From IMG/VR virus record IMGVR_UViG_3300023179_009191, positions 1-64,000 of that record: a stretch of DNA of 64,000 bases. One strand, written 5' to 3'. Positions 32,788 to 40,176 of the stretch are shown here, piece after piece (the first letter of the stretch is position 1; each line of letters starts with the position of its first letter). The position numbers and the translations under genes were made by a program. This DNA is from a virus. The notes below the pieces were generated by a model that was not told the origin of the DNA, did not search any database, and worked only from the letters and a program-made list of their open reading frames with translations.

Positions 32788-33003
32788 ATGATGCCTGAGA
32801 TGTATCAAAAGAAAAAATTTAAAGGTAAGCACCTCAAAGGATGTGTATATGAATACTCTACCTGGATGGGAGACGATCTAGGATGGGTAGATACTTTCAG
32901 AGATGTTCAAGGTGAAAAGGCTCTAAATGCTTACTATCAAGCCAAAGCAGACTTTGAAGAGAGAGATTTTCAGCGCAAGATGGGTTTTAAGCTTGCTAAA
33001 TAA
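32788..33003 (+). CDS. Small conserved protein, paralogue of the 39969 product
   Basis: 71 residues (MYQKKKFKGKHLKGC-YEYSTWMG-DLGWVDTFRD...). About three quarters of positions match the 67-residue product at 39969. Basic N terminus, acidic and aromatic centre. Function unknown. Confidence 0.7.
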   Translation: MMPEMYQKKKFKGKHLKGCVYEYSTWMGDDLGWVDTFRDVQGEKALNAYYQAKADFEERDFQRKMGFKLAK

Positions 33004-33020
33004 TATAGTTCCTGCATAAT
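32993..33020 (+). promoter_or_regulatory. Early leaderless promoter for the 33027 gene
   Basis: TTGCTA, 16 bases, CATAAT; six bases then ATGATG. Confidence 0.75.
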
Positions 33021-33026
33021 ATAGGC

Positions 33027-33305
33027 ATGATGAAAAAACATAAAGATACATTTGTTAAAGATTGGGAGAAATGGGCCAACATGATGAATGCTCTGCCATT
33101 GCAAATCCGAGTCAATTGCCGGTCAGCAGCAGCCCATAGTATTGAAAGGAGTGGCATGCTACCGGAAGGCTGTGGCATCAGTTCCTCAGACATTAATCAT
33201 GAATTGTTTAGCATATGGAAAGACAACGGCAAGGACTTAGCTGGGTATGTCTCTGCCATAGTAGAATTGTTAAACAGTAAAGATAGCATGGAGGTATTGA
33301 CATGA
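33027..33305 (+). CDS. Small conserved protein, paralogue of the 37148 product
   Basis: 92 residues (DWEKWANMMNALPLQIRVN-R-A-SI-SGMLPEGCGISSSDINHELFSIWKD...), strongly similar along its length to the 90-residue product at 37148. No family recognised. Confidence 0.7.
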   Translation: MMKKHKDTFVKDWEKWANMMNALPLQIRVNCRSAAAHSIERSGMLPEGCGISSSDINHELFSIWKDNGKDLAGYVSAIVELLNSKDSMEVLT

Positions 33306-33451
33306 ACAAGCACGACTTTGCTTATAACTTGAGACGCATCATTGAATTGGCTCAACGCAGTACTGATGCTGTGGGTAGTGAGGATGATGATTGTCAGATT
33401 ATTAAAGTGATTGCAGAAGACATGTTGAGGCATTGTAATGAACAAGTTTAA
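33302..33451 (+). CDS. 49-residue helical protein
   Basis: MNKHDFAYNLRRIIELAQRSTDAV...: acidic middle and helical. ATGA start; overlaps the next gene by 14 bases. Confidence 0.55.
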   Translation: MNKHDFAYNLRRIIELAQRSTDAVGSEDDDCQIIKVIAEDMLRHCNEQV

Positions 33452-33716
33452 ATTTGAATGGCAGTATGGTAATGCAGGAGCATCCAGCAAGGTTGGCAGT
33501 GTAGAAATATCTGAACCCAAACTTACCATGAAGTTTCAAGCAGATAGCCTAGATGAAATATTCAGACAGTTCAGCTTATTTTTAAGAGGATGTGGATATG
33601 ATTTCAAAGGAGACATCATTGTTGAAGACTTTGATTGGGGTACTAATGTGGTAACTAAGTATAAGGGCTTCTCTGAACGGGAGCAGGAGGCAGGCACTGT
33701 AGCTGTGACTGAATAG
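33438..33716 (+). CDS. Hypothetical protein related to the 34157 product
   Basis: 92 residues. The central LTMKFQADSLDEIFRQFSLFLRGCGYDFKGDIIVED recurs in the 34157 product as a FxAxxLDEVxxQxxxFLxGxxYxxxGD pattern, so the two are likely old paralogues. Function unknown. Confidence 0.65.
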   Translation: MNKFKFEWQYGNAGASSKVGSVEISEPKLTMKFQADSLDEIFRQFSLFLRGCGYDFKGDIIVEDFDWGTNVVTKYKGFSEREQEAGTVAVTE

Positions 33717-33775
33717 ATTAGACCTCTTGCGCGCCAGGCACATAGCCGGGAAGGCGAAGACCTAAGTTTCTAATC
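33716..33775 (+). ncRNA. Structured RNA element before tRNA-His
   Basis: Closed by GATTAGA (33716-33722)/TCTAATC (33769-33775), with CTT..CGCC/GGCGAAG and GGC-ACATA-GCC pairs inside. GC-rich for this genome. It is not a canonical tRNA: there is no T loop. Could be a processing signal, a decayed tRNA or a small regulatory RNA. Confidence 0.4.
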
Positions 33776-33798
33776 GTTCCTCCGCTCTTGATTTTTAT

Positions 33799-33870
33799 GA
33801 GGTTCGTGGTGTAATGACAGCACTTCAGATTGTGGTTCTGACTGATAGGGTTTAAATCCCTCCGAACCTC
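33799..33870 (+). tRNA. tRNA-His (GUG)
   Basis: Acceptor AGGTTCG/CGAACCT plus the extra G(-1) at 33799 facing C73 at 33870, the identity element of tRNA-His. Anticodon arm TCAGA-TTGTGGT-TCTGA gives GUG. T arm AGGG-TTTAAAT-CCCT with one weak pair. CCA is not encoded. Confidence 0.88.
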
Positions 33871-33880
33871 CCTTTTATAG

Positions 33881-33908
33881 TTGAACAATTTTCTATTTCA
33901 CTTATAAT
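33881..33908 (+). promoter_or_regulatory. Early leaderless promoter for the 33915 gene
   Basis: TTGAAC, 16 bases, TATAAT; six bases then ATG. Confidence 0.75.
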
Positions 33909-33914
33909 ATAAAC

Positions 33915-34151
33915 ATGAAAAATACTAAGACGTTGCCAGAAATTAAAATTGGTCCATTCAAGCCTGCTAAGTATTATCAAGCTGACTTTACCGGTCCAGA
34001 TAAATTCATGGATGAGATCACAGAACTGGGACGCAAAGTTGCTACAAACGATGAGCTTTTTAACATTGGTATTAACTATGTTCTTTCTAATGCAGTTAAT
34101 GGTCAATTTGAGCTTACTTCAGTAGATAAGAAGAAGAAAAAGAAGAAGTGA
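33915..34151 (+). CDS. Small protein with poly-Lys tail
   Basis: 78 residues; the C terminus is an eight-Lys run (DKKKKKKK type). Body mixed alpha/beta. Nucleic-acid binding is possible from the tail; no domain recognised. Confidence 0.65.
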   Translation: MKNTKTLPEIKIGPFKPAKYYQADFTGPDKFMDEITELGRKVATNDELFNIGINYVLSNAVNGQFELTSVDKKKKKKK

Positions 34152-34156
34152 GCTAG

Positions 34157-34495
34157 ATGGCAGTTAAATTTACATTAACAGGAGAGCATTTACCTTATGG
34201 TGAATTGCAATCTGCTGAAACTAATAACTTGGTTCAGAGTAAAATTACCCATGAGTTTGTAGCAGAAACTTTAGATGAGGTGTTGCCTCAAATAAAGGCT
34301 TTCTTACTTGGATTGCAATATAACCCAGAAGGAGATCTGGAATTTGTTAATAATTATCCAGACACTCCTACAGAACAGCCTTTTGAATACAAACCATACA
34401 GTTGGCAAGAGCATAATCCTGTGCATGCCAAAGATATTAAGCAGACCACTACCCTAGGTAATACTAAGAAACATAATTGTGTGTCCAAATTGTAA
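34157..34495 (+). CDS. Hypothetical protein related to the 33438 product
   Basis: 112 residues with the shared FVAETLDEVLPQIKAFLLGLQYNPEGDLEF core and a longer polar tail. Unknown function. Confidence 0.65.
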   Translation: MAVKFTLTGEHLPYGELQSAETNNLVQSKITHEFVAETLDEVLPQIKAFLLGLQYNPEGDLEFVNNYPDTPTEQPFEYKPYSWQEHNPVHAKDIKQTTTLGNTKKHNCVSKL

Positions 34496-34594
34496 GCTAT
34501 TAATTGGTACAGAGTTTAATTTGAGCGTATTTATCCTGCTAGGATTTGTTGCTTGCATAACTGCATTTCTCATTTATATTATAAGAAAGAATAT

Positions 34595-34756
34595 ATGAGT
34601 GATTTAGTAGATGTTTGGTTTACTTTGGAACAATTGAAAACAATTAAACTTTCTCTAAGTAATTATTACCATGAATGTTCTTCAGATTCTCAATTGGAGC
34701 TTGATCCTATCATAGAGCATATTGACCATCTTATTAAACATTATAATCATAAATGA
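34595..34756 (+). CDS. 53-residue acidic helical protein
   Basis: MSDLVDVWFTLEQLKTIKLSLSNYYHE...: helical, acidic. A longer start at 34553 adds an unlikely N terminus. ATGA overlap with the next gene. Confidence 0.55.
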   Translation: MSDLVDVWFTLEQLKTIKLSLSNYYHECSSDSQLELDPIIEHIDHLIKHYNHK

Positions 34757-35046
34757 GCATAGACCCCAAGAACAAAGTAGATAAATTTATATTAGAAGCT
34801 GTGAAGAAAATGTTCTCTACTATTGGAGAGAAATATACTGCAGAGTTTGTATTGGACAAAACCTGGTTTCAAAAGAAACAATGGGATATGCAGCAAGAGA
34901 AAAAGTTTAAGAAATGGTTTATTGGCCATGCCAGAAAGCGTTTGGGCTGGAATAAAGCATTAAGTGAAAAAGAATATAGCTGGTTTAACTTGATGTGGGG
35001 GTGGAGTTACAAGGATGAAACAAGAGCTAGAAAACAAACTGTATGA
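34753..35046 (+). CDS. Hypothetical protein
   Basis: 97 residues, Lys/Trp-rich (FKKWFIGHARKRLGWNKALSEKEYSWFNLMWGW). Its last 11 codons are part of a 31-bp repeat also found at the end of the 35043 gene, so the two proteins share a C-terminal RKQTV tail. Confidence 0.6.
   Translation: MSIDPKNKVDKFILEAVKKMFSTIGEKYTAEFVLDKTWFQKKQWDMQQEKKFKKWFIGHARKRLGWNKALSEKEYSWFNLMWGWSYKDETRARKQTV
35014..35044 (+). repeat. 31-bp direct repeat, copy 1
   Basis: Matches 35202-35232 with two mismatches; the copies flank the 35043 gene at a distance of 188 bp. Confidence 0.8.
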
Positions 35047-35234
35047 GATATGCAATAACTAAAACTTATGATACAGATTCAGACAACCCATATACAAATA
35101 AAGTACCTAGTTTTAATGTTATTGATCTAAAGAACGGTCTTCAGATCATGGATACATTTTATACTCAAGAAGCTGCTGAAAGATACTTGAGTGATATTAT
35201 TGATGAAGCAAGAACTAGAAAACAAACTGTATAA
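35043..35234 (+). CDS. Small hypothetical protein
   Basis: 63 residues (MRYAITKTYDTDSDNPYTNKVPSFNVIDLKNGLQIMDTF...). Beta-rich. It lies between the two 31-bp repeats and looks like an insertion or a tandem-duplication product. Confidence 0.6.
   Translation: MRYAITKTYDTDSDNPYTNKVPSFNVIDLKNGLQIMDTFYTQEAAERYLSDIIDEARTRKQTV
35202..35232 (+). repeat. 31-bp direct repeat, copy 2
   Basis: In another frame it encodes the start MKQELENKLY of the 35203 gene; copy 1 still carries the same start followed by a short dead frame. Confidence 0.8.
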
Positions 35235-35541
35235 CGATTTTCCCAAGCTCTTTCGTCAGAAAGACCTGGACAAAATGCAAACATGCATGTGCTGGGGCAT
35301 TGAATGTCCTGATGAATGGTTTGATGTGATCTACAAAGCATGTCAACTAATTCAATCCAGGATTGATAATAATCAGCATTTATCTGACAAATATCCGCAA
35401 ATTGAATTTACTCAAGCCAAAGAGAAATTTGGAACTTTGTGCATGTACTACCATCCCCCCACTGATTGGGTGGATGGGGTGTTAGACATGGCAGATGCCA
35501 TATTATATAATGATAAGTTGATTGGCAGACAGCTTAAATGA
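35203..35541 (+). CDS. Hypothetical protein
   Basis: 112 residues (QTCMCWGIECPDEWFDVIYKACQLIQ...FTQAKEKFGTLCMYYHPPTDWVDG). Several Cys and Trp; similar EKFGTLRxYY proteins are widespread unknowns in phages and bacteria. Start overlaps the previous gene by 32 bases through the repeat. Confidence 0.6.
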   Translation: MKQELENKLYNDFPKLFRQKDLDKMQTCMCWGIECPDEWFDVIYKACQLIQSRIDNNQHLSDKYPQIEFTQAKEKFGTLCMYYHPPTDWVDGVLDMADAILYNDKLIGRQLK

Positions 35542-35630
35542 ATAGTGTGATTGAATTTGCAGATGTGGCTTCTGTATTTTTATGCTTGAGCTTCTTCATA
35601 TTCTGCTATATGATGTTTAAGAATAAATAA
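35538..35630 (+). CDS. 30-residue membrane peptide
   Basis: FADVASVFLCLSFFIFCYMMF is one transmembrane helix. ATGA start. Confidence 0.5.
   Translation: MNSVIEFADVASVFLCLSFFIFCYMMFKNK
35622..35629 (+). promoter_or_regulatory. Possible late promoter AATAAATA
   Basis: Four bases before ATG 35634; overlaps the stop of the peptide gene. May be coincidence. Confidence 0.3.
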
Positions 35631-35633
35631 ATT

Positions 35634-36323
35634 ATGGGACTATTTGACACAGTAATTATTGAAAAACTTAAACTGGAATATCCTCCAGAAGTGGATAGCT
35701 TCTTGAAAGAAAGAAATGCAGAATTTCCTAATGATTTTCAAACCAAAGATTTGGATTGCAGCATGGCCATGTACAAAATCACAGAAGATGGCCAACTGTG
35801 GCATGAGCAAAGGGTCCCTAATGGTAAGAAAGTAAAAAGAGAGCCATGGCCCAGGTTCAAGCAGGACTTGTCTTGGCTGGAAACTGTTTACTGGGATTAT
35901 AGAGAAAAGCAGCTTGATAAAAAAATGAATGCATTGTATTCTGAATTTGATGAAGGTTATGATTTGGTTTTCAAACCTTCTAATGTTACTACCACTATCA
36001 ATCTGTATACTTTTGAATTGATTCAAGACAAATACTTGACCTTAGATTACGAAGTAATCTTGGTAGGAGGCAAAGTAGTGAGCTCCCGTTTAACTCATCA
36101 TGAGATTGAAACAGATGAAGAAAAAAATAATAGAGAGATTAGAGATAAAGAGTTAGACGAAAATCTAACCGCCCGCAGAAAAGCTTTGAATAAACTGCAT
36201 GCACAATGGTATTACCCTGTTATTAAAGAGGTATACAATCCTCTGGTATTTCTTACAAGTAAGTCCCTGCAATACATAGCAGAAAGACTAAAACAGTTGA
36301 GCTATAAGCTAACAAAATATTGA
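35634..36323 (+). CDS. Conserved phage protein, paralogue of the 8978 product
   Basis: 229 residues. Same length and same motif order (MGLFDTVIIEKLKLE, FQTKDLD, ARRK, QWYYPVIKEVYNPLVF) as the 8978 product, with diverged middle. Unknown function. Confidence 0.75.
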   Translation: MGLFDTVIIEKLKLEYPPEVDSFLKERNAEFPNDFQTKDLDCSMAMYKITEDGQLWHEQRVPNGKKVKREPWPRFKQDLSWLETVYWDYREKQLDKKMNALYSEFDEGYDLVFKPSNVTTTINLYTFELIQDKYLTLDYEVILVGGKVVSSRLTHHEIETDEEKNNREIRDKELDENLTARRKALNKLHAQWYYPVIKEVYNPLVFLTSKSLQYIAERLKQLSYKLTKY

Positions 36324-36360
36324 AAATACTTTTAAAAAAGAGAGAAAGGAGTATATCTGG

Positions 36361-36639
36361 GTGAGTAAAGATAAACAATTAGAAAGTGCTTGGAAAGTGA
36401 GATTTCCTTTTTGGTTTTGGGGTAAACTTCCCTTCAATTTAAGATATGAAATCTTTCTGTTTCACAAGTTGAGAGAATGGAGAGATGGAATGTCCTTCTT
36501 TGAATTGATTATTAATTTAGACAGGTATGACAAATTTGAATATATAAAATTTAAAGATAACCCTACATTTAATTTTCATTTAATCATTTTAAACTTTACA
36601 ATATTTCAGATAGAAATATACAAAAGAAAAAATGACTAA
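36361..36639 (+). CDS. Hypothetical protein with GTG start
   Basis: 92 residues, aromatic-rich (RFPFWFWGKLPFNLRYEIFLFHKLREW). A GAAAGGAG ribosome site precedes the GTG, one of the few clear ones. Unknown function. Confidence 0.6.
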   Translation: MSKDKQLESAWKVRFPFWFWGKLPFNLRYEIFLFHKLREWRDGMSFFELIINLDRYDKFEYIKFKDNPTFNFHLIILNFTIFQIEIYKRKND

Positions 36640-36892
36640 TAACGAACTTCACAACGAATTGATGCATGTTGTGGTGAGGCTCCCCCAAGATTATGAGCCT
36701 TTTGGAACAGTTAAGAGATGGGAAGATGATAACAAAAATTATCCAGATTGTTCCATGGGGTGTAGGTATTATAAACCTCTGAAAGGAGAGTTGGGCCAAG
36801 ATTGGGGTGTTTGTGTTAACCGCAACAATTACAGGTTTGGATTATTGACTTTTGAACATATGAGCGGGGTTACTTGTTTCGAAAAAGCTTGA
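36632..36892 (+). CDS. Small cysteine-containing conserved protein
   Basis: 86 residues with YPDCSMGCRYYKPL...DWGVCVN...GLLTFEHMSGVTCFE. The four-Cys arrangement suggests a metal-binding or disulphide fold; this domain occurs widely in phages with no known role. Its stop TGA lies in the next -35. Confidence 0.65.
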   Translation: MTNNELHNELMHVVVRLPQDYEPFGTVKRWEDDNKNYPDCSMGCRYYKPLKGELGQDWGVCVNRNNYRFGLLTFEHMSGVTCFEKA

Positions 36893-36916
36893 CCATATTC
36901 TAAATTCCTACATATT
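36889..36916 (+). promoter_or_regulatory. Early leaderless promoter for the 36923 gene
   Basis: TTGACC, 16 bases, CATATT; six bases then ATG. Confidence 0.7.
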
Positions 36917-36922
36917 TTAACC

Positions 36923-37108
36923 ATGGATTTAACAACTAATGTACAAAGACTAGTGGAAGAGATCTGCTACATGTCTGAGGGATTTGGAAGTATAGACAGA
37001 GCTATTAGCTTTGCTAAAGATAGACAAATTAATCTTAACTATCATGTTCCCGGTCATATGTGGCCAGACATTGAGCTTGAGTTGGAAGAGCTTATAGCCA
37101 ATCAATAA
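36923..37108 (+). CDS. Small acidic helical protein
   Basis: 61 residues, ending ELELEELIANQ. No family. Confidence 0.6.
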   Translation: MDLTTNVQRLVEEICYMSEGFGSIDRAISFAKDRQINLNYHVPGHMWPDIELELEELIANQ

Positions 37109-37113
37109 AAAGC

Positions 37114-37141
37114 TTGACTAAATTTCTAGTTCCTTCATAAT
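37114..37141 (+). promoter_or_regulatory. Early leaderless promoter for the 37148 gene
   Basis: TTGACT, 16 bases, CATAAT; six bases then ATGATG. Confidence 0.85.
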
Positions 37142-37147
37142 ATAGGC

Positions 37148-37420
37148 ATGATGAAAAAAGATACATTTATAAAAGATTGGGAAGAATGGGCTGATATGAC
37201 CAACAAGCTTCCTTTGGAGATTCGAGTCAATAGCCGCAGGGCAGGGGCTTACAGTATCAAAAAGAGTGGCATGCTACCAGAAGGCTGTGGCATCAGTTCT
37301 TCAGATGTTAATCATGAATTGTTTAGCATCTGGAAAGATTGCGGTAAAGATTTTTCCAGCTATCTTTCAACGTTAGTTGAGCTTTTAAATCAGAGAGAAG
37401 ATAGTGAGGTAATGGCATGA
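37148..37420 (+). CDS. Small conserved protein, paralogue of the 33027 product
   Basis: 90 residues; nearly collinear with the 33027 product, including SGMLPEGCGISSSD-NHELFSIWKD. Both have the same promoter type and the same ATGATGAAAAAA start. Confidence 0.7.
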   Translation: MMKKDTFIKDWEEWADMTNKLPLEIRVNSRRAGAYSIKKSGMLPEGCGISSSDVNHELFSIWKDCGKDFSSYLSTLVELLNQREDSEVMA

Positions 37421-37515
37421 AGCTTTCCGTTAATTTAGTTATTTTTATTCTGGGCATTTTATGCTGGAGTATTATAATTAGTGGAAGTATATTAATAAAT
37501 TATCTACTCAAATGA
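37417..37515 (+). CDS. 32-residue membrane peptide
   Basis: VNLVIFILGILCWSIIISGSILI: one transmembrane helix. ATGA links to both neighbours. Confidence 0.55.
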   Translation: MKLSVNLVIFILGILCWSIIISGSILINYLLK

Positions 37516-37706
37516 ATCATACTGAATCAAATAATTTTACAGAAGAACATCTTGGCAAGAGAGTAAAATTCTATCTGGATGATGGTTCGCTTTTTACTGG
37601 CATTATTACTAGTTTTCCCAATGAAGAGCATGTGTCTGTTCTGGTTGATCATGCCTGGTCAAATTGGAATTGGTATGTGAGGAATGAAGCTGTCTTGCTT
37701 GTATGA
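37512..37706 (+). CDS. Small beta-rich protein
   Basis: 64 residues (GKRVKFYLDDGSLFTGIITSFPNEEHVSVLVDHAWSNWNWYVRNEAV). The pattern resembles an SH3-like or KOW/Sm-type barrel. Function unknown. Confidence 0.6.
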   Translation: MNHTESNNFTEEHLGKRVKFYLDDGSLFTGIITSFPNEEHVSVLVDHAWSNWNWYVRNEAVLLV

Positions 37707-37822
37707 CTCAGAAACAAGCTCTTAAAATATTGAAGTGCATTCAGATAGATCCCTCCCTAGCAGACCAATTTACTGAAGAAGAAATAGAACAACTTGAATG
37801 TGAAGCTCATAAAAAAGCTTGA
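37703..37822 (+). CDS. 39-residue acidic peptide
   Basis: MTQKQALKILKCIQIDPSLADQFTEEEIEQ...: helical. Its stop TGA is embedded in the TTGACA of the next promoter. Confidence 0.55.
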   Translation: MTQKQALKILKCIQIDPSLADQFTEEEIEQLECEAHKKA

Positions 37823-37847
37823 CAAAATATAATATTTCACTCATAAT
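37819..37847 (+). promoter_or_regulatory. Early promoter for the RadA-like gene
   Basis: TTGACA, 17 bases, CATAAT; ATG nine bases further, so a leader of about three bases. Confidence 0.75.
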
Positions 37848-37856
37848 ATAACAATC

Positions 37857-38768
37857 ATGAATATAAAAGTGGGATCTACAAAGTTTCAACATATCAGTGA
37901 AATTACCATTCCAGATGTGTATTACCGCAGGCTCAAGTGTGGCAATGAGAAGATTGATGCTGCATTTGGTGATGGCATTTTGCCTGGTAGTAGCATTACT
38001 CTGACTGCCCGGGCTGGCATGGGCAAGACTACTTTTGTGTTGCAGTTGCTGGAAATGCTTAACAATCAAGGACACAAAGTGGGCTACTGCTCTTCTGAGG
38101 AGAGTGTTGCCCAGCTTGCCATGACTTGCAAACGTTTGCAAGTGAAGAATATCCAGGTGTGCAATGAGAGTGATGTGGATACCATCTCCAAGTACATGGA
38201 AGACTTGGATGTTGTTGTGGTAGATAGCTTTCAGAGTTTGGTCAAAGGCAATAAGAAGGGCAGAGAGCTGGAGAAGTATTGCATTGAGAAATTGGTAATT
38301 CGTGCCAAGGAGACTGAGTGTGCAGTTATCTTGATCTGTCACAATACCAAAGCTGGTGGCATCAAGGGCAGTTCTTTTATTATTCATGCTGTGGATGTTA
38401 ACATTTCTATTCACCAGATCAAAGACGCTGATATTAATGCCCGTTGCATTCGGTTTGATAAGAATCGCTTTGGTCCTGCAGTTGATATTGAAGGGTTCAT
38501 TGAATACTCTGGTTATGACTTTGACAAAGAGGTGGTTGTTGATGCAGGTGCAGATAACAAGCCTTCCAAAGCAGACAAGAAGAAAGAGCAGAGAGACATT
38601 ATTCTCAAGATGGAAACGGTTACTGTGCAAGAGGTTTGCAAGAAACTCAGCATTGACAGTACCCGTGCAGGATTTCTTCTCAGAGAACTGGTCCTGGAAT
38701 GCAAATTGGTCAAGCAAGGCAGAGGGGTTGAAGCCACTTATGCCAAGCCTGATATTAATGTTGACTAG
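37857..38768 (+). CDS. RadA-like RecA-fold ATPase
   Basis: 303 residues. Walker A ARAGMGKTT (51-59), Walker B DVVVVDS (118-124), and KNRFG (202-206), the motif that sets RadA/Sms apart from RecA. The zinc finger and Lon-like domain of bacterial RadA are missing; instead residues about 240-303 look like a winged helix (TVQEVCKKLSIDSTRAGFLLRELV). RadA unwinds DNA to extend recombination D-loops; the phage version may serve recombination-dependent replication in place of UvsX or a helicase loader. Confidence 0.85.
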   Translation: MNIKVGSTKFQHISEITIPDVYYRRLKCGNEKIDAAFGDGILPGSSITLTARAGMGKTTFVLQLLEMLNNQGHKVGYCSSEESVAQLAMTCKRLQVKNIQVCNESDVDTISKYMEDLDVVVVDSFQSLVKGNKKGRELEKYCIEKLVIRAKETECAVILICHNTKAGGIKGSSFIIHAVDVNISIHQIKDADINARCIRFDKNRFGPAVDIEGFIEYSGYDFDKEVVVDAGADNKPSKADKKKEQRDIILKMETVTVQEVCKKLSIDSTRAGFLLRELVLECKLVKQGRGVEATYAKPDINVD

Positions 38769-38788
38769 GTCTTATATTCCTTCATAAT
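38761..38788 (+). promoter_or_regulatory. Early leaderless promoter for the 38795 gene
   Basis: TTGACT, 16 bases, CATAAT; six bases then ATGATG. The -35 encodes the last codons of the RadA-like gene. Confidence 0.85.
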
Positions 38789-38794
38789 AGTATC

Positions 38795-39379
38795 ATGATG
38801 ATTGCACAAGATACCAAAGTTATTAACGATAGCCATTTTGACCGTCTTTATAATAAAGACTTTGTGTTTGATGTTCATGATACGAATAACTTTCTTCGCC
38901 TTCCTAATGGCAGAGTTCAGGCTAACGTTTCTTTTAGCCCTCGTTATTCAGATCGCTATTCCACTAAGAATAACTATCTTTTTATTAGCGGTGAGCGTGG
39001 TCCTCATGAGTTAGATTCCTCTGTTAAGTATTACCATCAAGAGCTTCAACCTGGCCCAAAAGGTGAGGATGAAGCCATGGATAAAGAATGGCGTATTTAC
39101 AATCGTAAAGAAGTTAAGATCATGAACACATATCTTCTTATTCTGGGTTGTGAAATTGAATATCGTGCTAAGAATGTTGACAGCGAAACTTCGTGGGATT
39201 TTCCTGGTTTCTATATGGTACTATCAGAGTGGCTTAACAAGAGTGGTTTTTATAATCGAACCTTCAGTCCTTATGCTGGCTGCCAGATATGCAAATGCTC
39301 CCCTGGCTTCAAGTTAAAGAATGTGCATCCTAGCATTAAGAATGTGGCCATGTATGTGGATTTCAAAGAAAATGAGTGA
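38795..39379 (+). CDS. Hypothetical protein with CxxC motif
   Basis: 194 residues with SPYAGCQICKCSPGF near residue 165-180, a likely metal or disulphide site, and a beta-rich N terminus (RLPNGRVQANVSFSPRYS). Family not recognised. Cotranscribed with the coiled-coil gene that follows. Confidence 0.65.
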   Translation: MMIAQDTKVINDSHFDRLYNKDFVFDVHDTNNFLRLPNGRVQANVSFSPRYSDRYSTKNNYLFISGERGPHELDSSVKYYHQELQPGPKGEDEAMDKEWRIYNRKEVKIMNTYLLILGCEIEYRAKNVDSETSWDFPGFYMVLSEWLNKSGFYNRTFSPYAGCQICKCSPGFKLKNVHPSIKNVAMYVDFKENE

Positions 39380-39503
39380 TGGCATTTACTTGGAAGCTAT
39401 TCAAAATCTTAGAGAAGAAAACAAGAAGCTAGAAGAGCAAGTTTCATCCCTGAAAAAAATGATTGAGGACCTTATCAATTCCTATAACATTGTTATTAAA
39501 TGA
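39372..39503 (+). CDS. 43-residue coiled-coil protein
   Basis: YLEAIQNLREENKKLEEQVSSLKKMIEDLINSY is an almost perfect heptad coiled coil. Overlaps both neighbours. Confidence 0.65.
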   Translation: MSDGIYLEAIQNLREENKKLEEQVSSLKKMIEDLINSYNIVIK

Positions 39504-39976
39504 GCGCATATATCTACAAATTAATTAGTCCGAAGAAATATACTTGGATGAATGTACAATTTGAGACCAATGGACTAGCTGAAACCAAACCAGTCTATCA
39601 TCTTAAGTTTTGGTATAAACCATACAACGGTATGGAAGATGATAAGAAACTTCAAAAACAGTTATGTAGAGAAGAGAGGAAGACCAAAGAGCTTTTTAAA
39701 AATGTAAAGGTTGAATATGCTATTCTTACATTTGGCTGGGATGGGGGTAAGGGCAGTATTAGTAAACCTTTTAATCATGGGGAATACTTTGGATGCTATC
39801 AAGTAGTCAATTGGAATAAGCTGAGGCGAAATGGTGAAATTATTGACCTTGACGAAGCCTGGCTAGGTAATTGTAATAGGATTTGTTTTAATGATGAGGC
39901 ATTTGATAACATCTATCATAAAGCCTTCCTAGCTTCAAGAGAAGATATTGTAGATGAGGTGATGAGTTGTGCCTGA
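39500..39976 (+). CDS. Hypothetical protein
   Basis: 158 residues, beta-rich (VQFETNGLAETKPVYHLKFWYKPYNG) with a polar helical C terminus. ATGA start. No family recognised. Confidence 0.65.
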   Translation: MSAYIYKLISPKKYTWMNVQFETNGLAETKPVYHLKFWYKPYNGMEDDKKLQKQLCREERKTKELFKNVKVEYAILTFGWDGGKGSISKPFNHGEYFGCYQVVNWNKLRRNGEIIDLDEAWLGNCNRICFNDEAFDNIYHKAFLASREDIVDEVMSCA

Positions 39977-40172
39977 CATGTATCACAAGAAGAAGTTCAA
40001 AGGCAAGCATCTCAAAGGGTGCAAGTATGAATACTCCACCTGGATGGGGAGCGATCTGGGGTGGGTGGATACTTTCAGAGATATAGAAGGTGAAAAAATT
40101 CTGAATGCATATTACCAAGCCAAAGCAGACTTTGAAGACAGAGATTTTGAACGCAAAATGAAATTGGTTTGA
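39969..40172 (+). CDS. Small conserved protein, paralogue of the 32788 product
   Basis: 67 residues from GTG (MPDMYHKKKFKGKHLKGC...). The GTG start is supported by alignment with the MMPEMYQ start of the paralogue. Confidence 0.7.
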   Translation: MPDMYHKKKFKGKHLKGCKYEYSTWMGSDLGWVDTFRDIEGEKILNAYYQAKADFEDRDFERKMKLV

Positions 40173-40176
40173 CTCT

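Noticed and set aside
37770-38717. 315-codon ORF antisense to the RadA-like gene
   Set aside because: The plus frame has Walker A, Walker B and KNRFG; the antisense product has no motif and no promoter.
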